From assembly GCF_001625305.1 (NCBI RefSeq), contig NW_017802491.1, positions 4,538,197 through 4,602,196 on the forward strand: DNA of 64,000 nt. Direction: 5' to 3'. This document shows positions 13,701 through 23,870 of the stretch, piece after piece. The position numbers and the translations under genes were made by a program. This DNA is from Branchiostoma belcheri. Its lineage: Eukaryota > Chordata > Leptocardii > Amphioxiformes > Branchiostomatidae. The notes beneath the pieces were generated by a model, which ran no database searches, was not told the origin of the DNA, and was given only the letters and a program-made list of their open reading frames with translations. The stretch's first letter is position 1. Each line of letters begins with the position of its first letter.

Positions 13701-14604
13701 GATTATAGTTATACTAAAGCTGTCCAGAAGCCATTGCCATTATTTCTTTTATACTTTAGGCTATGTTGATTTGATTATATGTATGACATCCTCTGGGAAC
13801 CCCAAAGCTGAAGCGAGCATTGCAAAAGTTTGGCAAAAACTTTGTCTTCATTATGAAATCTAGGTGATCATGAAGGTTGAACAAATGACTAAACACAGAG
13901 TAATATTTTATTTGCATATTAGACTCTTCATTTTCATTCCTTCACATTATTTTTTGTCATTTGGAATGGATTTTGGCATTTTGCGACATATCATTTTCCA
14001 ATATTTCAATTTACGGCATACATTTCCTCATTTTGCGGCTACTTTGTATGATTTAGAGTGTGGTCAAATTGAACACGTCTTTTTGGAAACGGACGAAAAT
14101 TCATGCGCGCGCGGATGTCATCTATATAATCAAATCAACATGGCCTTATGGGCGGTTAACAGGCAATGCAGCAAATCCACATTCACCTACATGTATATAT
14201 AAACCCAGCACATAGCCCATGAGAGGATAGGAACAGGAAGGCACCAGACTTACCTGCACAGCTCCACTTTACCTACACTAACCTGCATAATCATACAGGT
14301 GGTTTTTCGAGTGTTGACTACTTCTAAGAAAGAAATGACAACTTTAAGACAGAACCATATGAAAACGACACATAATGTCATGGATCATATAGAACAGACA
14401 CCGATGATGTATATATTATAAAGTTACGTCTGTTGCTTAATTTCAGTACTGACAATTTCCTTTTGATTATTCTTTCATTGGTCATAATGTTGTCTACAGG
14501 AGGGAACTGATTACTGGCCTTTTACTTCAAGGAGGTACAAAGGACAATGGAATGACCGAAACTGCGGCAATGATAAACCATTCACTTGCAAGAAACCAAA
14601 GTAA
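3972..14604 (+). CDS. Type II transmembrane receptor with tyrosine-rich tail, EGF array and C-type lectin domain (17 coding exons)
   Basis: Exons: 3972-4701, 5623-5756, 6393-6549, 7781-7891, 8381-8497, 8716-8826, 9018-9128, 9293-9403, 9641-9751, 9983-10093, 10345-10464, 10847-10966, 11108-11218, 11350-11466, 12477-12644, 13364-13509, 14500-14604. They sum to 2691 nt, or 896 aa plus TAA, with every junction in frame. Order: a cytoplasmic region of about 243 residues rich in P, T, S and Y; a membrane helix ([20 protein letters not shown]); a stalk with NGS and NAS sequons; eleven EGF modules; then a lectin domain with WIGL, QPD and WND motifs. There is no N-terminal signal peptide, so the lectin end should face outward (type II). 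The start ATG lies just after a CCTAG acceptor, so an unseen 5' UTR exon is likely. The stalk acceptor could instead be at 6399. A role in glycan recognition and signalling is inferred. Confidence 0.85.
4818..5070 (-). mobile_element. tRNA-derived SINE, intact head
   Basis: On the minus strand the element opens with a tRNA-like head: an A-box-like sequence at 5057-5046 and a B box (GGTTCGAGTCC) at 5014-5004. A unique body follows, containing a CCTTGG(A/G)AAAGGCA segment, and the element ends in an AT microsatellite at about 4818-4835. The body is repeated at 25805-25972. It lies in the intron between the cytoplasmic and membrane exons of the lectin receptor. This is a retroposon, not a functional tRNA gene. 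Confidence 0.85.
8002..8350. mobile_element. MITE family A, copy 1
   Basis: The element begins with CCTGTCACACATGG and has the family body: GGCTGGTG and TTCGGCTG motifs, CAAATTCGACTCAAATTC, and TTTCAAAATATTTCA. Its right terminal repeat is worn. Related copies lie at about 20480-20826, 21812-22024, 26511-26700, 34055-34442, 35361-35713 and 58101-58360. It sits in an intron of the EGF array. Confidence 0.7.
8950..9017 (+). pseudogene. Truncated EGF exon fused to a duplicated intron end
   Basis: After a normal TTTTCACAG acceptor, 20 nt of an EGF exon (D-I-N-E-C-A-R) run straight into AACATTAATCG. The 48 nt from there to 9017 nearly match 9244-9292, the intron end before the EGF exon at 9293. 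A GT donor at 8992 would close a 42-nt in-frame mini-exon, but only 26 nt would remain for the next intron. It is probably skipped. Confidence 0.75.
12205..12450 (-). mobile_element. LINE reverse-transcriptase C-terminal remnant
   Basis: On the minus strand, [16 protein letters not shown] followed by PLTYSDVL matches the conserved tail seen downstream of reverse transcriptase in many metazoan LINEs (xLWxPxHGxRxxGRPxxTxxDxL). Downstream, [13 protein letters not shown] appears in another frame, so at least one frameshift breaks it. It ends about 26 bp before the acceptor of the first lectin-domain exon. Confidence 0.65.
12800..12903 (+). mobile_element. LINE 3' tail fragment ending in ATTC repeats
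   Basis: AACGTATTTCAGCC, then a GACGG...CTGCAATGTTTTAC segment, then ATTC repeats. The same string recurs at about 53840-53967, also followed by ATTC repeats. This fits independent insertions of the 3' end of one LINE family with a microsatellite tail. Confidence 0.6.
13759..14145. mobile_element. PIF/Harbinger-like MITE (family C), copy 1
   Basis: The ends are inverted repeats of about 33 bp containing GTTGATTTGATTATAT. The element is flanked by TTA on both sides (TTA-GGCTATG at the left, CATGGCC-TTA at the right), the target duplication typical of PIF/Harbinger elements. A related copy is at 17599-17934, and a broken one starts near 22588. It lies in the last intron of the lectin receptor and has no transposase. 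Confidence 0.75.
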
Positions 14605-17485
14605 CGAGAACTCAAACTCAACCCAATATTGCATTGAAGAAGTAACAAAAAAAAGCCACGGTTTGAGAGTAAGTCAATGCATGTCAACGTAGAATCGTCG
14701 AGTTATGTCTCAAACAACATCAGACAACTTTTAGGTTCCAGATAGGGGATGGACCTTTGTTGTAGACCAAAACGGAGCTTGTGTGTTACAATGAATGAAT
14801 ATTTTCTGCAAGAAAATAGCAACAAGTACTCGCTATGTTAGACATATGCATGTCAAAGTTCGATGTAACTTTAGAAAGCAGTCACGATTCCTTCAACAAT
14901 TTCTGTTAAACGTTGTAGGGTGGTACTGCAGTGAATAGATTAGTAGTAAAATTGTAGATTTAGTAGTAGCGTATTGGGGTACAGGACGAAGACAGACATA
15001 TACAGAAGAACATAAAATGACCAAGACCCCTATTCTGAAGAACTCAACGCTGGAGAAATCTTATATTTGTGACTAGAAGTGTGTATATAGAGTTGTAATA
15101 TTCATTTTCAGATGTAACATTGCGATCGTTGTCTGCGCCAGGAAAAGAATAGCATTTAGTGAAGTCAAACAATGGCATCGTGCTGATAATGAGAAGGATT
15201 ACTGTATAGAAAACAGATTTCAATTTAAATTTTTTAAGACATAATTTCGAAGGTGGCACCACTTTATTTACGTAGCTCAGCGACACCGAGACTCTAGTAA
15301 ATGATGATAACATACATGATGATATGTTGTGTGGAAAATAAGTTTTGGTTTATCAATACTTATAAAATATGATGTAAAAATAGCAAGTTTGCAAATAGCA
15401 TGTGCATTTACTACATTAACTCACCAGTCAGAAAGAAAAATAAAAAGACAAAATACAAAAAATGTAATCAAATCTAACTCGTCTACAAGAGATGAATGTA
15501 ACATTATTTCTCAGTTTTGATGTAGATGGACTTGTTTATTACGAAAACATCAAGAGGACAATGTTGTTCCAATGATTCGCTGTTAAGTTTTGCTTTGCTG
15601 TTGCTGTAAGAAAATATTTTCACTGAGAGCTGCTTGACTGTATTTTTACTCCCAGCTGTGGACCATTGATTGATTGGTTGGTTGGTTGACTGTCATATGT
15701 TGTAACACTCCATTATATTATAATGTTATAGCCAGGGGCTAGTGTTTGCCTTAGTGAATGTTTCATAAAATGATGACGTGAAAGCAAACAATTTAAAGCA
15801 AGGCATTCCAACAGCATATTTATATGTGTATTTACTGTATAAGGTCACAAGCCAGAATACAGAATAATCAAGAAAATATGTATGAAAACTGGTATCAAAT
15901 CAAACTCGTCTACAAGAGATGATTTGACAGTAGTTCTTATATATAATTAGTTTTGATGTGGATGGACCATCAAGAGGACAATGTTGTTCCAATGATTTGA
16001 TGTTTAGTTGTGCTTTATTATTACCCTCTTCATAGTCCTTTCAATATCCTACACTGGTAATTGAAAAAGAACCTTTCATGTAGTTTGCATCGCCTTATAT
16101 TATAATGCTATAGCCTATACCAGGGGAGGTTTTTGGTGACATGGACAAAACCAGTATATTTACGTTAATTTACTGCATATTCTCACTAGCAAGATTAATC
16201 AAGAAAACATGACTGAAAACTGCAACCATGTACTTATTCGTTTAGAAGGGATGTTGTAACCGTGTTTCTGCGTTTTGATGTAAAATACATGGAGTCTGGA
16301 ATTGTGTATCAGGATAACATCAAGAGGAAAAGGTTGCTCCAATGAAATGTAGTTTTGCTTCATTGTTGCTTTAAGAAAAAAGGTAGTACAATAACCGTAC
16401 ATGTATTTTCCCTTACCAACTGATTTAAGTATGCCCTATGTTGGTTATATTCCATTGCATTGCTAAAGAGGTTTCTGTAGGTGTCATGAAATGGTGATGC
16501 GAAAGATAACACGTTTTAAGGAATATTTTGCCAAAACAAATGTAAGCTGAGCATAAATAGCCACTACATCAGACCACAGCAAGACTAATCAATAAAAAAA
16601 ATGAAAATTGTAACAAAATCAAAATTGCATTGAAAGAGGTTTCTGTAGGTTTCATAAAATGATGACGCAAAAGATATAAAGCATACAAAAGTAATATTTT
16701 ACCAAAACAAATGTATGATGAGCATACGTAGTCACTACATCACCTCACAAGCAAGAATTATCAAGAAAAACCTGGGAAAATTGCAACATAATCAAACTGG
16801 TCTCTACACAGAAAGCGAGATGTTACAAAACACATGCGTGGGTGAGCATACATATTCACTGCATCAGCTTTCAAGCAAGAACAATCAAGAAAACTTCAGT
16901 GAAAAATGCAATCCAATCAAACTGTACCGAAGATGAAAGTGCATGTTATAATTACAGATTACATTACCATAATAAAGACTGCCGGATCGTGTTGTTATCT
17001 TTAAACAAGTCTAGGCAGACTGTTTTCATCTACACGTGGTCTTACACGACAGGTTCTTGTCACTCACCTCACAAGCTTATAAAAGTTGCAGAAAGGGTAG
17101 AGGTTATCAACTTGTCTTTTTCAAGAACTACAACAAAGTATCAATTTTAATCTCCAAGCAGATCTTTTGGTGGGGGTAAGACAGTATCAAATTGGCCAGT
17201 CTGTATCCATTTCCCCAAAGAATGGATACAGACTGGCCAATTTGATACTATCTTACCCCCACCAAAAGATCTGCTTGGAGATTATCAATTTCTCAATGTG
17301 CCTGATCCTAGATAAACAGGAAACCCACTAAATTGAAGACATACCGATGCAAAGGTTAGATGTGACGTACTAGATATGACAGGTGGTTCGATACTGCTAC
17401 ACCGAAGAGGGGGAGGGGGGCGACTATCGTACCCGAAAACCGTGCCTATTTAGATCTATGCCTGAGTATCTTAGGGATTGGATCA
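14605..17485. repeat. Segmental duplication, copy 2
   Basis: Downstream flank of the complete lectin receptor, collinear with about 125-2770. Differences include loss of sequence matching about 2470-2640 and gain of the 135-bp foldback at 17149-17283. I see no gene here. Confidence 0.75.
17149..17283. repeat. Foldback element: 63-bp inverted repeat with one mismatch and 9-base loop
   Basis: The left arm at 17149-17211 and right arm at 17221-17283 are reverse complements except for one position (AAGACAG against AAGATAG). The loop is TCCCCAAAG. ATCAATTT occurs on both sides. The paralogous position in duplication copy 1 (about 2382) lacks the insert. Confidence 0.95.
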
Positions 17486-17598
17486 AGCTTACCGTTTTTG
17501 ATGTCAAGAACGTAGATTTACCCCCGACACGGTTTAAAAAAATAAGTTGTACAAGAGTTTCAGCACCTCAGACCATTGACAAGAGTCTTCCCACTAAA

Positions 17599-17934
17599 GC
17601 CATGATTTGATTATATGGGAACCCCAAAACTGAAGCGTGCGAATAAAAAAAATTCTGGCAAAAAAAAAGTTGATTTCATCATAAACTCTACGTGGTTATG
17701 AAGGTTGGTATGGCTAATAATCTCCTCTTCCGATTCATTTGTTTACATTTTCGTCTTTATCGTTTGATTTTGACATTCTACGACATTGGTATCGTTTCCC
17801 AATATTTTTGGGCAACTTACGGTGTATATTTTACAACTGTTTTGTACTATTTACAGTATGGTTGAAATTTTTTTTTAAACGGCCGAAATCCATCCGCGCG
17901 TGGATGACATCCATATAATCAAATCAACATGGCC
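17599..17934. mobile_element. PIF/Harbinger-like MITE (family C), copy 2
   Basis: It starts GCCATGATTTGATTATATG and ends with CATATAATCAAATC then AACATGGCC. TAA-type triplets flank it. The interior aligns with copy 1 through GGGAACCCCAAA near the left end and the AAACGG...CGAAA segment near the right end. Confidence 0.7.
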
Positions 17935-18147
17935 TAATTGACAACAGGAAAGACCGGACCATTGCTCTTGTTGGTTCTTAGCTCATTATCTTTCCTAGAA
18001 TTAGGCTATTATTGACTTGGCGTTACCCTTAGGGCAGATGATACCCAAACTAAGAGCTGACAAAGTAGAAGCAGACGAAGGCTTGGGTATCGATGAAAAT
18101 TCTTTTTGAGAAAATTATCGAACTGTAGCGTAATATAACGTAATAGA

Positions 18148-18178
<31 letters not shown>

Positions 18179-18553
18179 CAAACAACTCCGAAGACTAGCT
18201 CTTAAAAGATTTAATTCAGTTGTCTGATTGATTTAGTAGTACGCAATGTTCTACTTGGATATCTAAACATGATCAACCATAATTACAAAAACGTACCGCC
18301 CCGGAAAAATTCCACCGATCGTGCTATCAGGTCTCGGCGGGCGGGCAACACTCCCATCACCGAGGAGTTCCCGGAAAGCTCCCGTAAAATGTATTAAACC
18401 GCTTACTAGCTTGTTTTTCTAGTTTTCCATTCGTCGTGTAACTCTCAGAAATCACGAAAGCTTGCAACAGAATACTAGTAGTAGGGGCGTCATTCGACGT
18501 GTGTCCTATTTTGTTCGCACGTGTCACGATCGTAACAAAAAACTCGCGAATTA
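17935..18553. other. Intergenic spacer without a recognisable gene
   Basis: It contains an ATCA tetranucleotide run near 18147-18175 that passes into ACAA repeats. I see no conserved open frame or RNA gene. Confidence 0.6.
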
Positions 18554-19491
18554 CTTTAAGTAAGCGACGGTCACAACTCGCCGTACGTGCTTCTGCGTGC
18601 TGTCTACGTGCAAAAACGTGGGCAAACGTACGGCATCCGTGCGTGGTGAGTACCGCCTCCGTACGGAATCCTACGGATTTGGGAGCACGCAGACACGCCT
18701 TAAGTGCATGTAATACTTTTTCTACGTGCGGTCTGCGGATTTACCACACGTGCGTGCGAGTACGTGCGACGCGCGTGCCCCGTACAGCCTATGAGCGTGC
18801 AACGTACGGACTCCGTGAGTCTAACTTCACTATTCTCACGTGCAATTGCTGTACGGACAGCGCACGAAGCACGTCAGTGCCACGCACGGTGCTTGCGTCA
18901 TCCGTGCTTACTCCTCACTTCCCAGTTGACCTGCTCAATGACCACGCAGAACACACGTGCACCATACTAGGTGCTCCGCACGTGCAACGCACGCGCAACG
19001 CACCTTATTTCTACAGTATATAAAGACGACTTGATGGGCGACTGCCAACTCGTCTCCAAGATGCCCAGGAAGGCTCAAAAGAAGTCTACCAGACAAGATC
19101 CAAAGAAACGGGCCGCGGAAGACACCAGGGCGGCTAGTGATGATGAAGTTAACAGGAGGTGCACGCACTTACAACGTGCGAGTGAGTAAGGAAATCGTGC
19201 GCACGCCGCACGTGTAGGTACGGCCTGTACGCGGCAACGTGGCAATCGCACAGAGATCGTACGTTGTAAGCACGTACAACTCACTTACCACTTGCGCAAC
19301 GTACGATGCACGCAACCGCTGACGGTCAGGCGTGTCGTGCAGACCACGTACGTACACCTTGCGATCGCGCGAGTGACGTACTCCCTCGGCCGGCCACCCT
19401 ACGTTTGCAGAAAAAACGTAGCAGACGTAGCCACGACAAAAACGTACGGACAAAAAGCACGCACGGCGAGTTGTGACCGAGGCTTTAAGTA
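18554..19491. mobile_element. Mutator-like nonautonomous element with 9-bp target duplication
   Basis: CTTTAAGTA occurs at 18554-18562 and again at 19483-19491. Between them lies a 920-bp element (18563-19482). Its ends are inverted repeats: CGGTCACAACTCGCCGTACG at the left, matched with a single A/G difference on the opposite strand at the right, then CGTGCTT on both. A 9-bp target duplication with terminal inverted repeats is the hallmark of Mutator-like (MULE) transposons. The interior is CpG- and CGTACG-rich, quite unlike its AT-rich surroundings. Besides the short open frame at 19034-19189 it has no transposase. Confidence 0.8.
19017..19189 (+). CDS. TATA box and short basic open frame inside the Mutator-like element
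   Basis: TATATAAAG at 19017-19025 is followed by ATG at 19034 and a second in-frame ATG at 19061. The 51-residue frame ends TGA-free at TAA, 19187-19189. It is strongly basic at first (MPRKAQKKSTRQ, then PKKRAA) and acidic later (SDDEVNR). I do not recognise the product. It could be the first exon of a former transposase gene, a captured host exon, or chance. The TATA position only 9 bp before the first ATG would favour the second ATG, if the frame is used at all. Confidence 0.3.
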
Positions 19492-19887
19492 CAGTAAGTT
19501 TGCATGTTTCCTTGTCCCCTCCCACCCTGTGATTCGAATTGCGCACCAACAATTCACACGCCCTGGGGCCAATCTCAATCTGACAGAGTTCAAGCGGTTG
19601 ATGCCAAATTTTCGTGTCTGTATGACGTAGAAAAATAAGTATTTGGGTGTTGCCACTGGAATTTGTTGTTCCGGCCTAACCCACAGATCATGTGGGCCTC
19701 CCACTAGGGACTAGGGTTAGGTTCATGGCTAACCACAATGAGAGTCAGTCCGTGGGTGGCTTGGTTTCCCCCCTAATTGTTTGGGGAAATGATCCCTACG
19801 GTAGCCAAACTCCCCTGGCCAATTGTTCTCCTTATTTGGCTAAATTTAACTATGTTTGAATCCATCCTGGTAGTCCGATGGATACTA

Positions 19888-20300
19888 TTATTATTATTAT
19901 TAATTATCGTTTCTGTTTTATTTAAACAGGGTAGAGACCTAAGTGCTATTTAAAAACACTGATTTTCAGGAATCCCCTGTGACAAAAACATTACACAGGA
20001 AAACAATGAAACCGACACATTAAAGAATACATAAACTTAAAAAGGCAACCAAGCGTCAAAACAAAATCATTTACGGTAAATCAATGTCGTTAAGCCAGGC
20101 CAAGGTCATGAGGTCAGAGGTCAGCAGTGTTGTTTCAGAACCTTCTTAAACGACAGGTAACACGTGGCTACTCTAACTGTGGCAGGTAGGCCGTTCCAGG
20201 CAAATGCTCCCCTATACGAGATGTTCTACAGAACATTTGTAGGTATTCCGGTACTTGTTGGTGTATTGATTTGAAGACGGTTTGAAGGAGGTGCATTTGC
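19888..20300 (-). mobile_element. LINE ORF2 C-terminal remnant with AAT-repeat tail
   Basis: On the minus strand, SYRGAFAWNGLPATVR continues to VATCYLSFKKVLKQHC and a stop near 20130. This matches the closing motif of many CR1/jockey-type LINE proteins (a tryptophan followed by N-x-LP, then a short basic helix). Upstream, VPEYLQMFCRTS lies one frame over, so the gene is broken. The 3' side ends in an AAT microsatellite at about 19888-19910, as LINE tails often do. Confidence 0.7.
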
Positions 20301-20479
20301 CGACCTACTCAGATCGTGCGGCCATAATAGTTGTATATACTTAGTCCCACTTTCCACGCTTAACGTTGAATAAACAGAGGGCCGGCTACGAATTAGAACT
20401 TGCTACTCCTCACTGAAAAAAAAAAAACATATATGCAGACAACAATACCCCGAATAAAAAAGTGTAATACAGAATGATA

Positions 20480-20826
20480 AAGCCCCTGTCACACACAACC
20501 GGATAAGAACAATACTGAATTTCCCCTAACTATGGTTGGGAGTGGGTGGATCGGGAGCAAGGTGGTTGGCTGGTGTCCAGCAATATCGGCTACTACTCGG
20601 CTGCACCAGGCGAATGTTTCAAAATGATTAAAACATTCGGGTGTGGTCGGGAGATTTGGTTGGCTGGTGATCGCGGGAGTAGGTCGCGGCGCGTTCGGCA
20701 GTCAAATTTGACTCAAATTTAACTCAAGTTCGATTCGATTAGTATACAAACGTAGGCGTGGTCTAAATCTGGTCAGACTGGTCGGCTGGTGTTCGGGTGT
20801 GTGTGTTCTGAATGTGTGACAGAGGC
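20480..20826. mobile_element. MITE family A, copy 2
   Basis: It runs from AGCCCCTGTCACACA to TGTGTGACAGAGGC, so both terminal repeats are present. The body has the family motifs TTCGGGTG, GGCTGGTG and CAAATTTGACTCAAATTT. Confidence 0.75.
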
Positions 20827-20865
20827 AAGGCGTGCAATACGTAGAATGGACTGAAAATTGAGTCT

Positions 20866-20960
20866 GGGTGTTACTTGAGTTGAGTTTTGGGGGTTACTTG
20901 AGTTGAGTTTTGGGGGTTACTTGAGTTGAGTTTTGGGGTTACTTGTGTTGAGTTTTGGGA
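20866..20960. repeat. Minisatellite of about 24 bp, four units
   Basis: The unit GGTTACTTGAGTTGAGTTTT repeats with a short run of G between units. The last unit diverges. Confidence 0.85.
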
Positions 20961-21329
20961 ATTACGTATGTTCAACGACATTGATATTGCAACACTTCGT
21001 GCACTTATCTATCTACGTATATACGTTTCTCAGAATGCAGACAGTGAGAAACATTGGAGGTGGGAAGAAAACATCACTATCACGTATTCATCGGTGGGGG
21101 ATCCCTTTCTGTTTTTCTCCGGTACACTTTTCCAGGAAAGATAGGAAATGACAAGGAGGGTTCGTCTAGCCGGATGGAAAAAAAACCTTGAAATGTGTAC
21201 CCGGCGCTGACTTGTACAGAAAAATAACTAAAATCGTTTAGGACTTCCGGAAACACACACCTACCTCCTGTGCTTGGTCTGCATGGATGCCAGCAGAGCC
21301 TAGTACACAGACCTGCTTCTTGGCCCCAG

Positions 21330-21420
21330 ACGCCTACACAGGCCGGTTCCTCGGCTCCAGGGCCTACACAGGCCGGTTCCTCGGCTCCAGGGCCTACACA
21401 GGCCAGCTCCTCGGCTCCAG
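21330..21420. repeat. 30-bp minisatellite, three units
   Basis: GGCCTACACAGGCCGGTTCC plus TCGGCTCCAG repeats three times, the last with a CCAG variant. Open frames over it, such as the PACVGPGAEE frame on the minus strand, are products of the repeat. Confidence 0.85.
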
Positions 21421-21811
21421 TGTTCAAACACCTTTGCAAGCTGCCCTTCCAGACACTACAATAGTACAATACAATATCAATATAAAATCATACAATACAA
21501 TTACATGTATGAAGATTGGTTCAATGATACATTATATGTATAATTATATATTGTAATTAATGTATCATATGTCTTTGTTTAATTTGTTTTATGCTAGCTG
21601 GGGGCGCTTATATAAGTTCAATGAACGTTGAATGCGCCGTCATCTTGTATTTCTTTATTTCTGTTTTAATTGATAAAAAAAACAGTGGCCATACTGTTGC
21701 AGCACAATCGCCGGCCGAGTATACTAGTATATACCCTAGGGGTGTATCTGAATATGACGCGTATGGACGAGCTTGTCGGGTGTAAACCAAGTGTAGGATA
21801 TAAACTTCTGT

Positions 21812-22024
21812 CTTAAGCCCCTGTCACACATTTAGAACCCTCTCACTAACCAGGTTTGGCTAAATTTCGGGAGCAGTTGGACCAAGTTAACGCTACACCC
21901 ACCTTTCTATACGAACTGAATCGAATACGAGTTGAATTTGAATCAATTTTGACTCCCAATCACTCCCCGACCACTGCCGAATATTTTTTAACATTTAGCT
22001 GAGCTGGCCGAACACCAGCTAATG
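21812..22024. mobile_element. MITE family A, copy 3 (right end missing)
   Basis: It begins CTTAAGCCCCTGTCACACA and contains AATCGAATACGAGTTGAATT. It stops where a family B element begins. Confidence 0.65.
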
Positions 22025-22025
22025 C

Positions 22026-22220
22026 TTAGGTCACAATTGCAAAACGGGGCCCGGCCGGGCTGTTTGTATGAAGGAAAAATTAACAATCCATATCAAGAGT
22101 ATATAGATATAGTCCCCATGATTATCATCAAAAACGTTTCTGTGTTTTGTTGACTTTTATATCGTAATTTTCGTTCCCAAAACCTGCCTGGCCGGGCTCC
22201 GGTTTGGAAATGTGACCTCA
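22026..22220. mobile_element. MITE family B, copy 1
   Basis: It begins GGTCACAATTGCAAAACGGG and ends CTCCGGTTTGGAAATGTGACC, so its ends are inverted repeats. GCCCGGCCGGGC and CCTGGCCGGGC lie inside the ends and TTTCGTTCC in the body. Copies at about 25335-25528 and 35830-36024 share this layout. A lone left end lies at 56080-56118. Confidence 0.75.
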
Positions 22221-22357
22221 GCATAACCTTGCTTTCGGTGCTCGGGAGCCATTTACTTCACTTAAATCACTTGACGACAGTCTAAAACAGAACATCTGTT
22301 TCCACGCTACCTTTGAACTTCGCTCACAGTTCCGGAATGTTGGCTGACCTGTGCAGA

Positions 22358-22410
22358 GTCACACATACGTCACTTGCCAAAAAGTTTTTGGCAAGTGACG
22401 TATGTGTGAC
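22358..22410. repeat. Perfect 26-bp inverted repeat with one-base loop
   Basis: The left arm 22358-22383 and right arm 22385-22410 are exact reverse complements, separated by one G at 22384. The outer sequence is GTCACACATACGTCAC and the inner part TTGCCAAAAA. It is near-perfect cruciform or foldback DNA with no gene attached. Confidence 0.97.
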
Positions 22411-22587
22411 GCATCGTGAGACGTTTTCCGTACATGGACCAGTTCCAGAAATTGCAATTACTATTGAACTTGTACTTTTGACTTTTGACACAGCTATGGT
22501 GTGTCCAAAGTACAACATGTATTTCCTGAACCTGTTTTCGTACAAGTGGTATTTCCTCCATATTTCCTGAAACTGTCCTTAAACCCG

Positions 22588-23870
22588 TTAAGATTTGATT
22601 ATATGGATGAAACTCGAGCGCGGGAAAAAGTCTAAGTCAGTGTTCTTACCAGACTGTTTGAGCATAGCTTACCCCCCTACACTCCCTATGCTGTGATTTA
22701 GCCCCCCCCCCATCACTGTCTTTGGAATAGAGCAGGGGTATTTCTTTTGGGGGATAACCCTGCAGCCTGGGACCATTCAGAAATCTTTTTAAAAGTTTGA
22801 CAGTAAAATTAAAGGAAGCTATAACAGAGGTAAAGCTTAACTTTGCAACGTTTGTCTCTCGAAAATAGGAAATATACCGTCTCAGAGGGCCATAAGTTAC
22901 CAGACACCCTGCCGTGGCCATGTCGTCTTTGGGACTAATGCCAGGGAAACAAAAGTTGTCCTTCTGTACCTAACCCCTATGCTGTGAAGAGATTCTGGTG
23001 AGAACCCCTGTAAGTGTTTTTAAGACGGTTTAACAAATGACTGAACACACAGAGTATAGTCTTCCAAATATACATGCATTTTCGTTATTTCACATCTTCT
23101 TTGACGTTGGAGGGGACTTGATTGTGCAAGCAAATGGTCATTCGAGCCCTACTTCCATTCCTCTTCTATGCCATCCTTCAAGTACCCAAACAATATGGGC
23201 GCAAACTTTTCTTTTCAAAACGGACGAAAATTGATGCGCTAAGACCACATTGTTCATAGGTAAGCGTTGCCCAAGAACAAGAAATAGCCATGCTTTCAAG
23301 TACCACAGAAAGTTGAAAAGAATTTAAACACAAATGAAGAAGACTGTTATCACAATTGGACTGAAAAACTCTTATGGACATACTTGGGGGAAGATGGCCA
23401 GTATGATCGCCATAGAGCCACGACTCATGCATCTAATGTTACAAGAAACTAGGATAACGAGTGTGGTAGGTGTCAGAACTAGTCATACTTTCAAGTGAAA
23501 TGAAAGTCAAACACAAGTGAATAATGGTGTATCACCTCTAGTGGACTTTGTACAGGCTTTGGGTGAAGATAGCCAGGGTAGCAGACAGAGACTTCAAAGC
23601 ATGACCATTTCTTGACCTAAGAACAAGGTGGTCTAAGCACATCAATTTTTGTCCGTTTTGAAAAGAAAGCAGATAAAATTTCAACACAAGTTAAGAAGGG
23701 TGTGTATCACCTCTCGTGGACTTGAGACAGATGTAACAAGAACTAGGAAATAACGAGTGTGGTCGGCGTTAGAAACAGTCATACTTTCAAGTAACACACA
23801 AAGCAGAAAACACTTCAACACAAATGAAGAAGGGCCACGCCTCATCTAATGTTATAAGAACTAGGAAATG
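22588..23870. repeat. Broken family C MITE followed by diverged direct and inverted repeats
   Basis: AGATTTGATTATATGG at 22589 is the family C end. TTTCAAAACGGACGAAAATT near 23213 is an internal family C motif, and its inverse lies near 23640-23665. Between about 23280 and 23870 the strings CTTTCAAGTA, TAACGAGTGTGGT and GTATCACCTCT recur two or three times. I see no gene. Confidence 0.55.

Larger units (their letters stand above)
12477..14604 (+). other. C-type lectin domain exons of the receptor
   Basis: Three exons (12477-12644, 13364-13509, 14500-14604) encode the carbohydrate-recognition domain. The first holds [12 protein letters not shown] and ANLASI, the second WIGL and a QPD motif in KGQPDN, and the third [10 protein letters not shown] and the final FTCKK before TAA. 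In animal lectins QPD usually goes with galactose-type binding (EPN with mannose) and WND completes the calcium site. Sugar preference is therefore inferred from the motif only. Confidence 0.88.

Noticed and set aside
18499..19552. Several overlapping frames of 70-174 codons on both strands
   Set aside because: They arise because the CpG-rich Mutator-like element has few stop codons. Only the 19034-19189 frame has a promoter-like context, and it is kept at low confidence.
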